Below are positions 18,901 to 25,470 of a stretch of DNA of 64,000 nucleotides, one piece after another. Made by a program: the position numbers and the translations under genes. The stretch covers positions 1-64,000 of the forward strand of contig JAHBYH010000003.1 of the NCBI GenBank assembly GCA_019636055.1. Reading direction: 5' to 3'. The notes beneath the pieces were generated by a model that did not search any database, was not told where the DNA came from, and saw only the letters and a program-made list of their open reading frames with translations. Positions within the stretch are counted from its first letter, which is position 1. Each line of letters opens with the position of its first letter. The stretch is from Candidatus Paracaedibacteraceae bacterium. GTDB taxonomy: Bacteria; Pseudomonadota; Alphaproteobacteria; Paracaedibacterales; Paracaedibacteraceae.

Positions 18901-20170
18901 CACCGGTACGAAGGTACTCTTTTTCTGAGTCATCACCTTTAACCTTAGCCTTAAAAATCTCTTGTGTTAACTCAGGCTTACCCCAATACCCCTGAGCAAC
19001 ACTTGGCCCATGGAACCAGATTTCTCCAATTTGATCATGAGCCGCTATTTCTCGTGTTTCAGGGTCTAAAATCTTGATTTTATTGTCATGACTTGGCCAA
19101 CCACAATCGACCAACTCGTAAGAATCTTCAGGAGATTGGGGCGCCTTAATTTTGCCTTCTTCCAGAGCGGCCTTAGAAACTTCAATTGTCTTAGGGGAAT
19201 AACAAAGTGCAGTTTCTAAAGTTGTTTCTGCCATCCCATATCCTGGGCGCATGCTGCTTTCTTGAAACCCATAAGGACTAAATGTTTTTATGAAGTTACG
19301 AATGGTATCTGCCCGAACCGGCTCGGCTCCGTTAATAGCAAATGTCCACTGACTTAAATCTAACAGTGGCATTCCTCCTTGGAGGGTCGCCTCAACACAC
19401 AAGTCATAGGCAAAATTAGGAGCAGCGACAGCGGTCACACCTTCTTGTGAGATAATCTGTAACCAGCGAATAGGATCGCTGACAAATGAACTAGGCGACA
19501 TCAAAAAGTCAGGCCAACCATAGTAAAGCGGTAATAATATGCCATAAACCAAACCCATATCGTGGTAGGGCGGCAACCATGAACATACTTTATTTTCTCC
19601 CTCGTTCATAAAAGAACGAAGAATCTGGATGTTAACTGTCAAATTCTCATGGCTGACAATAACGCCTTTTGGGTTGCCAGTGGAACCTGATGTATATTGT
19701 AGAAAAGCAATATCCTGAGGTGCAACAGGGTATTCTTGATAAAGGCTAGGATTAATATCACTGCATTGTTCGATAAAGCAAATTTTAGAGGATAGATTAT
19801 CGAGTCTATCTTCGAAGTTCTGGGTCGTGAGAATAAACTTTGCCCCTGCATCTTCGATAACCTTTTCGAGGCGTTTCGTATGGTGATTATTGCGGGGAGG
19901 ATAGGCAGGAACAGCAATTACCCCTGCATAAAGGCACCCCATGAAAGCGGCTATATAATCTAGGCTTGGATTTAAAAGGATCATCACGCGCTCACCTTGA
20001 CAATCTCCATATGATTGTAACAAAGTGGCTATACACCGAGCACGACGATCGAGTTCGTTATAGGTTATTTCTTCGCGAGACTCATTGCGAAAAAAGGTAT
20101 AGGCAATCCTATCAGGATGTAGTTTTGACCAATTTTTGAGAGACCCAATGATCGTAGACTTAGTAAACAT
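12941..20170 (-). CDS. Hybrid PKS 2: FAAL-ACP-KS-AT-KR-ACP-GNAT-GNAT
   Basis: This 2409-residue synthase parallels PKS 1: FAAL (about 1-570; YTSGSTGNPKG, TGRLKDLIIIGGRN), ACP1 (GFTSL, Ser607; the usual Asp before Ser is Thr), KS (Cys832), AT (Ser1268, HAFH), KR (B-type LDD) and ACP2 (GNNSL, Ser2055; Asp replaced by Asn). The C-terminus is different: two GNAT-like domains, about 2125-2260 (RKQGIA acetyl-CoA loop at 2199-2204) and about 2270-2409 (the same position reads RGTNVS, degenerate). GNAT domains in PKSs are known mainly as loading domains, as in CurA, so a terminal tandem pair is unusual. The start is well supported by AGAAGG 7 bases upstream. Residues about 679-1999 are shared exactly with PKS 1. 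Confidence 0.95.
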   Translation of the reverse strand: MFTKSTIIGSLKNWSKLHPDRIAYTFFRNESREEITYNELDRRARCIATLLQSYGDCQGERVMILLNPSLDYIAAFMGCLYAGVIAVPAYPPRNNHHTKRLEKVIEDAGAKFILTTQNFEDRLDNLSSKICFIEQCSDINPSLYQEYPVAPQDIAFLQYTSGSTGNPKGVIVSHENLTVNIQILRSFMNEGENKVCSWLPPYHDMGLVYGILLPLYYGWPDFLMSPSSFVSDPIRWLQIISQEGVTAVAAPNFAYDLCVEATLQGGMPLLDLSQWTFAINGAEPVRADTIRNFIKTFSPYGFQESSMRPGYGMAETTLETALCYSPKTIEVSKAALEEGKIKAPQSPEDSYELVDCGWPSHDNKIKILDPETREIAAHDQIGEIWFHGPSVAQGYWGKPELTQEIFKAKVKGDDSEKEYLRTGDLGWVDNHGHVYVTGRLKDLIIIGGRNYYPQDFEHTTAESHEDLINNAAAAFTIDTDKGSELVIVQEVKRHIKDFESIFAAIRQAISQAHEVFVQRIILIQRASLPKTSSGKVQRKLTQSMLLNGELRIQAEWQAPKIQNRNKMPLVSKDSVDILMWIQDWIKQSFDLPLVTGQDSFANYGFTSLLAAQFCSELSEWCGVELSPVLLWDYPTPVKLAEYLTTAKSLHAQKITQASKEPIAIIGIGCRLPGGADLKEFWDLLQDGRDGIRDIPSERFDLDAYYDPDPTIPGKMNTRWGGFIDDVDLFDAAFFGISPREAEMMDPQQRLLLETTWKALENAGINPQQLKESHTAILIGASTSDYSNLLLQQKTNESLNAYLGTGTALSADAGRLAYVLGTRGEALTIDTACSSSLVALYHACDDLRDGECDLAIAGAVNLVLAPDLTVALSKAGMLSPTGRCQTFDVNANGYVRSEGCGVLILKRLADAERDGDRILAVIKGTAVNQDGASNGFTAPNGRAQVEVFTEALQKSNLKGTDIDYIEAHGTGTPLGDPIEVHSIAEVYGGGRQKPLILGSVKSNIGHLEAAAGMAGLIKVVLSLQNEKIPGNLHFQTVNPLIELDRIPAQVATGLIPWQRGDKPRRAAVSSFGFTGTNAHVILEEAPQSPKTINEIDRHDHILTLSAKSEASLKALTESYQAYLFTHPEFDIGDVCYTANTGRAHFGHRVAVIGQTVEDIVNKLKTRDFIQGTALNNHKVAFLFTGQGSQYVGMGKALYETSPVFKDALDECANLLIEHLDKPLLNVLWEDKEAIHQTQYTQPCLFALEYALFKMWQSWGIQPTYVMGHSVGEYVAAVIAGVMSLRDGLKLIAARGRLMQSLPAGGGMAALQVDEETLTALIQESNANIDLAAVNGPKQRVISGTLDEIHKVVTLAKSKKLKAQQLEVSHAFHSSLMDPVLEAFKTIAAAIAYKAPQLGLVSNVTGTVMFEAPTADYWVNHLRQAVQFEASIQTLEAEGCTAFIEAGPSPVLTTLGQLCVPGDNHTIWVASLSEKESDWQMLTESLSNLYIAGVEIDWAGIDAPYHRRKLDLPTYAFDRQRYWAPVLDEARRHQDNYVDPDWFYGLQWLPHELNSSATREALSRRWLLIGDHPLMQEVGSLLKAKGISCLTLNEDVLDSKESVLSAISDLVKEEPLSGVIYGLGLDQATTTLSDLKHQTAGLLHLVQSLVQENQEPVLWVLTADAQPIGKMTNLAAALLLGMSKVIALEHPDLHCSRLDLDGTQDITQQAGIVLNELERRDGEGEVAYREGIRYVPRLDRVKDTVGGKPLVIDSKASYVITGGLGALGLEVAGWLISKGAKHLTLLGRRSPHDQATAKIADWQSQGVTITTRTVDVADRDALASVLSEHGTVTPPIKGIIHAAGVLDDRLLMNQEWSVFEKVLSGKAMGAWHLHELSANLPLDFFILFSSVASMVGSLGQSNYAAANAYLDSLAYYRHTHDLPVLSINWGPWADVGMANTVQKFDPGIQRLSIKHSLNALSHCLNTSLSQYMVADINWSTLNLGQAMPALLQILSPNLGGQQPLSQEMLSLTNSSISIEKKIQSLSILLASYLKRLVAVGISENDYDKNFFELGNNSLMAAEFAHIINKEMKDMVTITIKDIYTYNTINSLASFIQSNFTEHAAPSIGSIITESTSKTRDENDFKIHFESPVSKTTKDLIKSGLNSYNEILLRKTHEQDLTFIFQDKKTNATVAGLVGTISVYEDKKTASINALWVRKDYRKQGIANRLFKAFETHVFNEGCDTIQLDLFNYQHPVFFEKQGFELVKILPNFPVPYDLFLLRKNIAQLKGAAERDEDILFVSDDGLIKGMLLKEMASINSHYFEGHPIDFAIYITSGHNNSIVGGAMGYHVMSYGVGTSAWIDSNFRGTNVSKILFDSFTDYLKRQNCKEFIGGTLGSDALSLYLKSGFYVVEKIPEWVGKADKTFIRKKL
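14175..18136 (-). repeat. Right arm of the 3,962-bp inverted repeat (KS-AT-KR cassette)
   Basis: This is the reverse complement of 4064-8025 and lies wholly inside PKS 2. The two arms are separated by 6,149 bases containing the 3' ends of both synthases, the RapZ-like gene, the kinase and the transporter. The reading frames of both synthases run through the arms in the same register, so a crossover anywhere in the arm keeps both proteins open. Confidence 0.97.
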
Positions 20171-20582
20171 ATATAGCCTTCTTTTTATTCAGAGGTTTTT
20201 TCAGGAAGATACGACTATATTTTAGAAAGGCATTGTTTAATTTTAGATTAATGAACACGCATGTTTGCATAAAATCTCTCAAATATTCCGCCAATTATAT
20301 GGCTCTGTTATTTTGGGGTTTATTGGTGCAAGTTGATGGATGTTTGGCACTTCAGCCAAAAATTAGAATAGAATCTACGAACTAGCTCTATTAATGACGC
20401 TAATATCATGCTGGATAAATTTTAAAACAAGAAAGCGTTGTCTTTAAGGTGATTATTTCAGGGGTGGATAGAGTACAGGTTTATGTACTAAAAGAGCCGC
20501 TCTTTCATTATGGGTAAAAGATTTTTTGATAAGGTTTCTTTTGCCCTCTTTAATTTAAGGTGACGGCTTTGTGAAACTACTC
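20171..20582. other. 412-base intergenic region between PKS 2 and the cinA-like gene
   Basis: No gene is visible. The end next to PKS 2 holds its ribosome-binding site (AGAAGG on the minus strand), a CtrA-type box at 20237-20251 and a TATAGT that could be a -10 element. A small hairpin, AAAGAG-CCG-CTCTTT at 20491-20505, might end transcription from the cinA-like gene but has no good U-tract. The rest shows nothing recognisable. Confidence 0.6.
20237..20251 (-). promoter_or_regulatory. Perfect CtrA-type box upstream of PKS 2
   Basis: TTAA at 20237-20240 and TTAA at 20248-20251 are separated by exactly seven bases. The box lies 66 bases before the PKS 2 start, almost the same spacing as the box before PKS 1 (60 bases). 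The parallel placement before two genes that share no other upstream sequence raises confidence, though binding is inferred. Confidence 0.45.
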
Positions 20583-21323
20583 TCACTCAATAATGTATTC
20601 ATGACCTTGTGCTTTGATCATGGCGCATATATCGTCGATTGAATGGTTAATCGCATCCAAATCTGTTCCGCGCACGACAAGGCTAACACCCCATTTCCCG
20701 GGGGATAGAAATGATGGGTAGCTCCCAATCTCAACTGTGGTATGGGCGTTCTGAATATCCGTCAGGGGTTGAGCGATATCATTTTCTAAGATAAAGCTCT
20801 TAATTGTTTTTGCATGAAACGTTTGTCCTATTTTTAAGGTCGGAATGATCACATCAAACATAGCTTGCATAACGGCGGGAATACCGGCCATACAATAAAC
20901 ATTTTTAATCTGAAAACCTGGGGCGGCACTGACAGGGTTTTTAATTAAACTGCTGCCTTCAGGGATGATGGCCATTTTGAGGCGCGTTTCATTAAGGCGT
21001 TCAAGATAATAAGTTTGCAAGATTTTAACAGCCTCAGGGTCTGTATGAAGGCTCCGGTTAAAAGCTTTTGCGATGCTAGCAGCCGTGATATCATCATGAG
21101 TTGCGCCGATGCCTCCGGTTGTAAAAACTTGATCATATTTGTCTGATAACGTCCGAATTGCATCAATAATCATCCCCTCAATATCAGGTATGATTCTGAC
21201 TTCACTCAAGGTAACGCCAAGGTCACTCAAACGTTTTGCTATAAAATTAACATTAGCGTCTTGGGTTCGCCCAGATAGAACTTCATTGCCGATTACGAGG
21301 ATAGCTGCAGTAGGATTTGTCAT
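20583..21323 (-). CDS. CinA-like molybdopterin-binding domain protein
   Basis: The 246-residue protein matches the N-terminal domain of CinA/competence-damage proteins (MoCF-biosynthesis fold): ILVIGNEVLSGRTQDAN near the start, then TTGGIGATHDDIT and GFQIKNVYCMAGIP. Full CinA of many bacteria has an additional C-terminal nicotinamide-nucleotide deamidase domain, which is absent here, as is common in alphaproteobacteria. The enzymatic role of the stand-alone domain is uncertain. The ribosome-binding site is weak. It is divergent from the yhcG-sfsA locus, and its start lies 53 bases from the first copy of the 29-bp direct repeat. Confidence 0.88.
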   Translation of the reverse strand: MTNPTAAILVIGNEVLSGRTQDANVNFIAKRLSDLGVTLSEVRIIPDIEGMIIDAIRTLSDKYDQVFTTGGIGATHDDITAASIAKAFNRSLHTDPEAVKILQTYYLERLNETRLKMAIIPEGSSLIKNPVSAAPGFQIKNVYCMAGIPAVMQAMFDVIIPTLKIGQTFHAKTIKSFILENDIAQPLTDIQNAHTTVEIGSYPSFLSPGKWGVSLVVRGTDLDAINHSIDDICAMIKAQGHEYIIE

Positions 21324-21375
21324 CTTGTGTGAATTATCGTATGGTTAATCAACTTAATATAATAATAGACGGTTC

Positions 21376-21404
21376 TATGAAATTTGAAAATCCCCTTGTG
21401 ACAG
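21376..21404 (+). repeat. 29-bp direct repeat, copy 1 (remnant of the sfsA 5' end)
   Basis: The 29 bases match 22461-22489 exactly and encode the first nine codons of SfsA (MKFENPLVT). The flanking bases on both sides differ between copies. The copy here is an orphan start followed by the yhcG-like gene. Confidence 0.95.
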
Positions 21405-21415
21405 AGGATTGTTCG

Positions 21416-22456
21416 ATGAAAGGTAATATCGTGTCTGATTTGTCAAACATAAAGTCCGAAATAGAATTACAGCTTATTCCCACGATCAAGAAATTAGTTG
21501 TTGGGGCTAGAGAAACCATCATTCGTTCTGCGAACTCAGAACTTGTTATGCTTAATTGGTCTATAGGTAGAGTTATCAAGGTAGATATCCAGAAATATGG
21601 TAGAGCTGATTATGGGGAGCAAATTGTTGCGACAGTGTCGCAACAATTAACTTTAGATTGTGGACGAGGGTTTACTAAGACTGCAATTTCAAGAATGATC
21701 AAGTTTTATGACTTATTTCCGGATGACTCAATTGTCGCGACACTGTCGCAACAATTGAGTTGGAGTCATATTGTTGAAATTTTGCCTTTAGAGGATCGAC
21801 TAAAAAGAGACTTTTATATTGAACTGTGCTGTGCTGAGCGATGGAGTGTTCGTATTCTCAGGGAAAAAATACAAGGAATGTTGTTTGAGAGGACGGCTCT
21901 TTCAAAAAAACCAGAATTAACAATTAAGAACGATTTAGAAGTATTGCGTCAGACTGGGAATGTAACGGCAAATATTGTATTGAAAGATCCGTATGTACTA
22001 GATTTCTTGGGTTTAGAGGATGCTTATAGTGAGGGGGAACTGGAGCAAGCAATACTCCGTGATCTAGAGAAATTCTTGCTAGAGCTTGGCGGGGATTTTA
22101 CATTTGTAGCTCGGCAGAAACGTATCTCAATCGGTCATGAAGATTTTTACATTGATTTACTTTTTTATCATAGGGGCTTAAATAGACTCATTTTGATTGA
22201 GTTGAAATTAGGGAAATTTCAAGCATCTTACAAAGGGTAGGTTGAATTATATCTTCGTTGGTTAGATCGATATGAAAGGAAAGAGGGAGAAGAATCTCCG
22301 CTTGGAATTATTTTGTGTGCAGAAAAAAACCAAGAACAAGTTGAGTTGTTAAATCTAGAGAAGAGTGACATTCATGTGGCTCAATATCTTACTAAACCAC
22401 TTGAGAAAGTCCTCAAAGAAAAACTACATCTAGCTGTTCAGAAAAATAGAGAGTAA
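21416..22456 (+). pseudogene. YhcG-type PDDEXK nuclease (DUF1016), interrupted by an in-frame amber codon
   Basis: The reading frame resembles the YhcG/DUF1016 family of PD-(D/E)XK nucleases: an N-terminal helical domain (MLNWSIGRVI, SWSHIVEILP) and a C-terminal nuclease core (DFYIDLLFYHRGLNRLILIE followed by LK). A TAG at 22238-22240 interrupts it just after ASYKG, where relatives usually have Gln, so a CAG to TAG change is likely. The same frame then continues without error for 71 codons (VELYLRWLDRYE, ILCAEK) to TAA at 22456. I prefer ATG 21416, which has AGAGGA upstream; frames from 21317 or 21377 are also open. The product would be a truncated protein ending after the nuclease core unless the amber is read through. 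Confidence 0.88.
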
Positions 22457-22460
22457 AATA

Positions 22461-22489
22461 TATGAAATTTGAAAATCCCCTTGTGACAG
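22461..22489 (+). repeat. 29-bp direct repeat, copy 2 (start of the intact sfsA)
   Basis: This copy contains the real start of sfsA. The distance between repeat starts is 1,085 bases and the intervening DNA is almost only the yhcG-like gene, as expected if an insertion duplicated the target and restored the gene. Confidence 0.95.
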
Positions 22490-23160
22490 GCAAATTAATT
22501 AAGCGCTATAAACGATTTTTGACAGATGTGAGGTTAGATTCGGGTGAAGTTGTGACAGCTCATTGTACGAGTACGGGTGCGATGTTGGGATTGTTGAATG
22601 AGGGTTCGACTGTCTGGTTGAGTCCTGCAACAAATCCTGAACGTAAACTTAAATACACATGGGAAATGGTTGAAAGCGATGGCGTGAAGGTGGGCGTGAA
22701 TACGTCTCATCCTAATAACCTGACACAAGAAGCAATTGAGGCTGGTATTATTCCAGAGCTTACCGGGTATACAAAGATTCGCCGTGAAGTTAAATACGGA
22801 ATAAATTCGCGAATTGATTTATTATTGCAGGACGGTCCTCAGTCTAATTGTTATGTGGAAGTTAAAAATGTGCATTTGCGCCGCGGAGGACTCGTTGAGT
22901 TTCCTGATGCCGTGACGGAGCGGGGAGCTAAACATCTTAGGGAAATGGCTGAAATGGTGCTACAGGGGTTTCGAGCTGCTATGGTTTATGTGGTGCAGCG
23001 GGATGATTGTGACCGCTTTAGCTTGGCAAAGGATATTGATCCAGTGTATGCTGCAATAGCTGCTGATGTTTTTGCTAAGGGCGTTGAGGCGTACGCCTAT
23101 GCTTGTGATATGCAAGACGACGGCATTAGGTTATACCGACGATTAACACTAGACTTATAA
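22462..23160 (+). CDS. sfsA: SfsA family protein
   Basis: This 232-residue protein is a full-length SfsA (sugar fermentation stimulation protein A). Recognisable blocks are the N-terminal KRYKRFLTDVRLDSGEVV OB-like part, CTSTGAMLGL, and the PD-(D/E)XK-like core YGINSRIDLLL followed by CYVEVKNVHL and FPDAVTERGAKHL. SfsA has been described as a nucleic-acid-binding protein and possible nuclease; its cellular role is unclear. The gene follows the yhcG-like pseudogene by a few bases and may depend on transcription through it, since its original upstream region was displaced by the insertion. The next gene starts 2 bases after its stop. Confidence 0.93.
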   Translation: MKFENPLVTGKLIKRYKRFLTDVRLDSGEVVTAHCTSTGAMLGLLNEGSTVWLSPATNPERKLKYTWEMVESDGVKVGVNTSHPNNLTQEAIEAGIIPELTGYTKIRREVKYGINSRIDLLLQDGPQSNCYVEVKNVHLRRGGLVEFPDAVTERGAKHLREMAEMVLQGFRAAMVYVVQRDDCDRFSLAKDIDPVYAAIAADVFAKGVEAYAYACDMQDDGIRLYRRLTLDL

Positions 23161-23161
23161 T

Positions 23162-23848
23162 ATGACACTAAATTTACAAGATCGAATTTTGTATCGCGAT
23201 GCGATGATTTTAATCATTAACAAACCAAAGGGGTATGCTGTTCACAAGGGCAAAGGTCGTAAACCAAATCTTGAGGATTATTTTCATCAGCTTCAATTTG
23301 GCTTGCCGAATGTTCCTGGTTTGGGGCACCGATTGGATGCGTCAACAAGTGGCTGTTTGGTTTTTGGTCGCCATGCTAAGGCTTTGCGTCGTTTAGGTGT
23401 TTTGTTCAGCAGTGGGCAGATTAAAAAGACGTATTGGGCTATTGTCAAAGGCCATTTGCCAGATAATTTAGGTGTTATTGATTTGCCACTGGCTAAGATG
23501 AATGACCGTAAAAGTAATTGGTGGATGAAAGTGGATCTGAATGGTCAGCGTGCTGTTACGGAATACAAAGTTTTAGGTAAGACAGCCAACCATAGTTTTG
23601 TTGAGTTAAGTCCGATTACAGGGCGTACTCACCAACTGCGTGTCCATCTCGAAGCATTAGGATGCCCTATTGTTGGTGATCCTGTCTATGGGAGAGAGAC
23701 ACCAGATCTTGATGATGATTACTTGCATTTACTGGCAAGATCTATTGAGATTCCTCTTTATCCAAAAAAGGATCCGGTTAGTGCGGTAGCGCCGGTTCCG
23801 GAGCATATGCTGGCGTTGATGAACACATTTAATCTTCACGAAGTTTGA
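23162..23848 (+). CDS. RluA-family pseudouridine synthase
   Basis: The 228-residue protein has RluA-family motifs: IINKPKGYAVHKG, the catalytic GHRLDASTSG (Asp in RLD), and TGRTHQLRVHLEALGCPIVG. No S4 RNA-binding domain precedes the core, which fits short RluA/RluC-like members. It should isomerise uridine to pseudouridine in rRNA or tRNA; the target base cannot be told from sequence. It starts 2 bases after sfsA and probably shares its transcript. Confidence 0.9.
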   Translation: MTLNLQDRILYRDAMILIINKPKGYAVHKGKGRKPNLEDYFHQLQFGLPNVPGLGHRLDASTSGCLVFGRHAKALRRLGVLFSSGQIKKTYWAIVKGHLPDNLGVIDLPLAKMNDRKSNWWMKVDLNGQRAVTEYKVLGKTANHSFVELSPITGRTHQLRVHLEALGCPIVGDPVYGRETPDLDDDYLHLLARSIEIPLYPKKDPVSAVAPVPEHMLALMNTFNLHEV

Positions 23849-23915
23849 GTTCCTTTGAGATCTTTTAAACGTGTGTTATCCTGAATTCAGTGTTTTGAGG
23901 AAAAGAAGAATTACC

Positions 23916-25037
23916 ATGAAAATTGTTGTGCTCAAAGAGACAGCGGCTCATGAGGGTCGCGTATCAATAACCCCAGAGATTGTCAAAAAATTAGTTGATC
24001 AAGGGCATGGGGTTCATGTCGAAAAGGACGCTGGTAAACCAGCTGGATTTGCGGATGCTGATTATACAAAATCCGGAGCGACAATCGCTAAAGATTTAGC
24101 TAAGGACTTGGCGGATGCTGATGTTGTAACCAGTGTTGTTTTTGATGGTGTTGAGAAACTTAAGGGTGCCAAAGATAATCTAATTTTAATCTCAATGATT
24201 AAACCCTATCAAAATGACAAAGCTTTGAAAGATTTGGCTAAGAAAAAAATCACAAGTCTTGCCTTAGAGTTTATCCCGCGGATTTCGCGGGCCCAAGCTA
24301 TGGATGTTTTGTCGTCCCAAGCTAACTTAGCCGGATATAAAGCTGTGGTTGATGCCGCGGCTGAATTTGGGCGGGCTATGCCCATGATGATGACAGCAGC
24401 AGGAACAATCCCACCGGCGCGTGTCTTGATCTTGGGGGCTGGCGTTGCGGGGCTTCAGGCGATTGCCACAGCAAAGCGGATGGGGGCTATTGTCAGCGCC
24501 TTTGACGTTCGCCCTGCTGTTAAAGAGCAAGTTGAAAGTTTGGGTGCAAGCTTTGTTGAGGTCGAAGCCACAGAGTCCGGTGATGGTGCTGGTGGATATG
24601 CAAAAGAAATGAGTGATGACTATAAAAAGCGTCAAGCTGAGAAATTGGCAGAAGTTATTGCGACTCAAGATATCATTGTGACAACGGCCTTAATTCCAGG
24701 AAAAGCGGCGCCTATTTTGATCACGGCTGATATGGTTAAATCGATGAAAGAAGGCTCAATCATTTATGACTTGGCTGTTGAAAATGGTGGAAACTGTGAA
24801 TTATCTGAGTTTGGAAAAACTGTTACAAAGCACGGTGTCCGCATCTTTGGTTATCCAAATGTCCCAAGTCGTATCGCGTTTGATGCCAGCAGTGTTTTTG
24901 CTCGCAATATTTTTAACTTGTTGAAAATTATGGTGAACGGTGAGGGGGCTGTTGCTCTTGATTTCAACGATGAAATCATTAAAGGATGTTGTTTAACCCA
25001 CGATGGTGCTGTTGTTCACACCAATTTTGCAAAATAA
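23916..25037 (+). CDS. pntAA: NAD(P) transhydrogenase subunit alpha, part 1 (NAD-binding domain I)
   Basis: The protein begins MKIVVLKETAAHEGRVSITP and carries the Rossmann motif LILGAGVAGLQAIATAKRMG, both typical of the soluble NAD(H)-binding domain of proton-translocating transhydrogenase. The ATG at 23916 has an AAGAAG ribosome-binding site; an in-frame start at 23871 would add an unlikely extension. The alpha subunit is split into two genes, as in many alphaproteobacteria such as Rhodospirillum. With the next two genes it forms the membrane pump that uses the proton gradient to make NADPH from NADH. Confidence 0.96.
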   Translation: MKIVVLKETAAHEGRVSITPEIVKKLVDQGHGVHVEKDAGKPAGFADADYTKSGATIAKDLAKDLADADVVTSVVFDGVEKLKGAKDNLILISMIKPYQNDKALKDLAKKKITSLALEFIPRISRAQAMDVLSSQANLAGYKAVVDAAAEFGRAMPMMMTAAGTIPPARVLILGAGVAGLQAIATAKRMGAIVSAFDVRPAVKEQVESLGASFVEVEATESGDGAGGYAKEMSDDYKKRQAEKLAEVIATQDIIVTTALIPGKAAPILITADMVKSMKEGSIIYDLAVENGGNCELSEFGKTVTKHGVRIFGYPNVPSRIAFDASSVFARNIFNLLKIMVNGEGAVALDFNDEIIKGCCLTHDGAVVHTNFAK

Positions 25038-25049
25038 GAGAGGTTATCT

Positions 25050-25457
25050 ATGGATGTAAATTCCTTAATTGAGCGGATGGAAAAGCTCAAAGTCGCAGTG
25101 GCTGAGATTGGTAATCATGCCAATAAAGTCGAGGCGTCCCTTCGGCAAATGGTGCAAAACACGGATGTGGCGCCGACAGATCCCTTTATCATGGGGTTGA
25201 CGGTTTTTGCGCTGGCGTGTTTTGTTGGTTATTATGTTGTTTGGAAAGTGACGCCAGCCTTGCATTCCCCGTTGATGGCGGTGACCAATGCGATCTCTAG
25301 CGTGATCATTGTTGGGGCAATTGTGGCGGCTGGACCCGTTGAAATGGGCGCGTCTGCGTTTTTTGGGTTTTTGGCCGTAACATTAGCATCTGTTAACATT
25401 TTCGGTGGCTTTATGGTCACTCAGCGCATGCTTGACATGTTTTCAAAAAGCAAATAG
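25050..25457 (+). CDS. pntAB: NAD(P) transhydrogenase subunit alpha, part 2 (membrane domain)
   Basis: This 135-residue protein has a charged N-terminus and about four hydrophobic segments ([20 protein letters not shown], then [36 protein letters not shown]). That is the length and layout of PntAB, the membrane half of the split alpha subunit. It starts 12 bases after pntAA and ends 13 bases before pntB. Confidence 0.95.
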   Translation: MDVNSLIERMEKLKVAVAEIGNHANKVEASLRQMVQNTDVAPTDPFIMGLTVFALACFVGYYVVWKVTPALHSPLMAVTNAISSVIIVGAIVAAGPVEMGASAFFGFLAVTLASVNIFGGFMVTQRMLDMFSKSK

Positions 25458-25470
25458 GTAGGAGTCTCTG

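Noticed and set aside
20491..20505. Hairpin AAAGAG-CCG-CTCTTT as a firm terminator for the cinA-like gene
   Set aside because: The loop is only three bases, there is no clear U-tract, and it lies about 80 bases after the stop.
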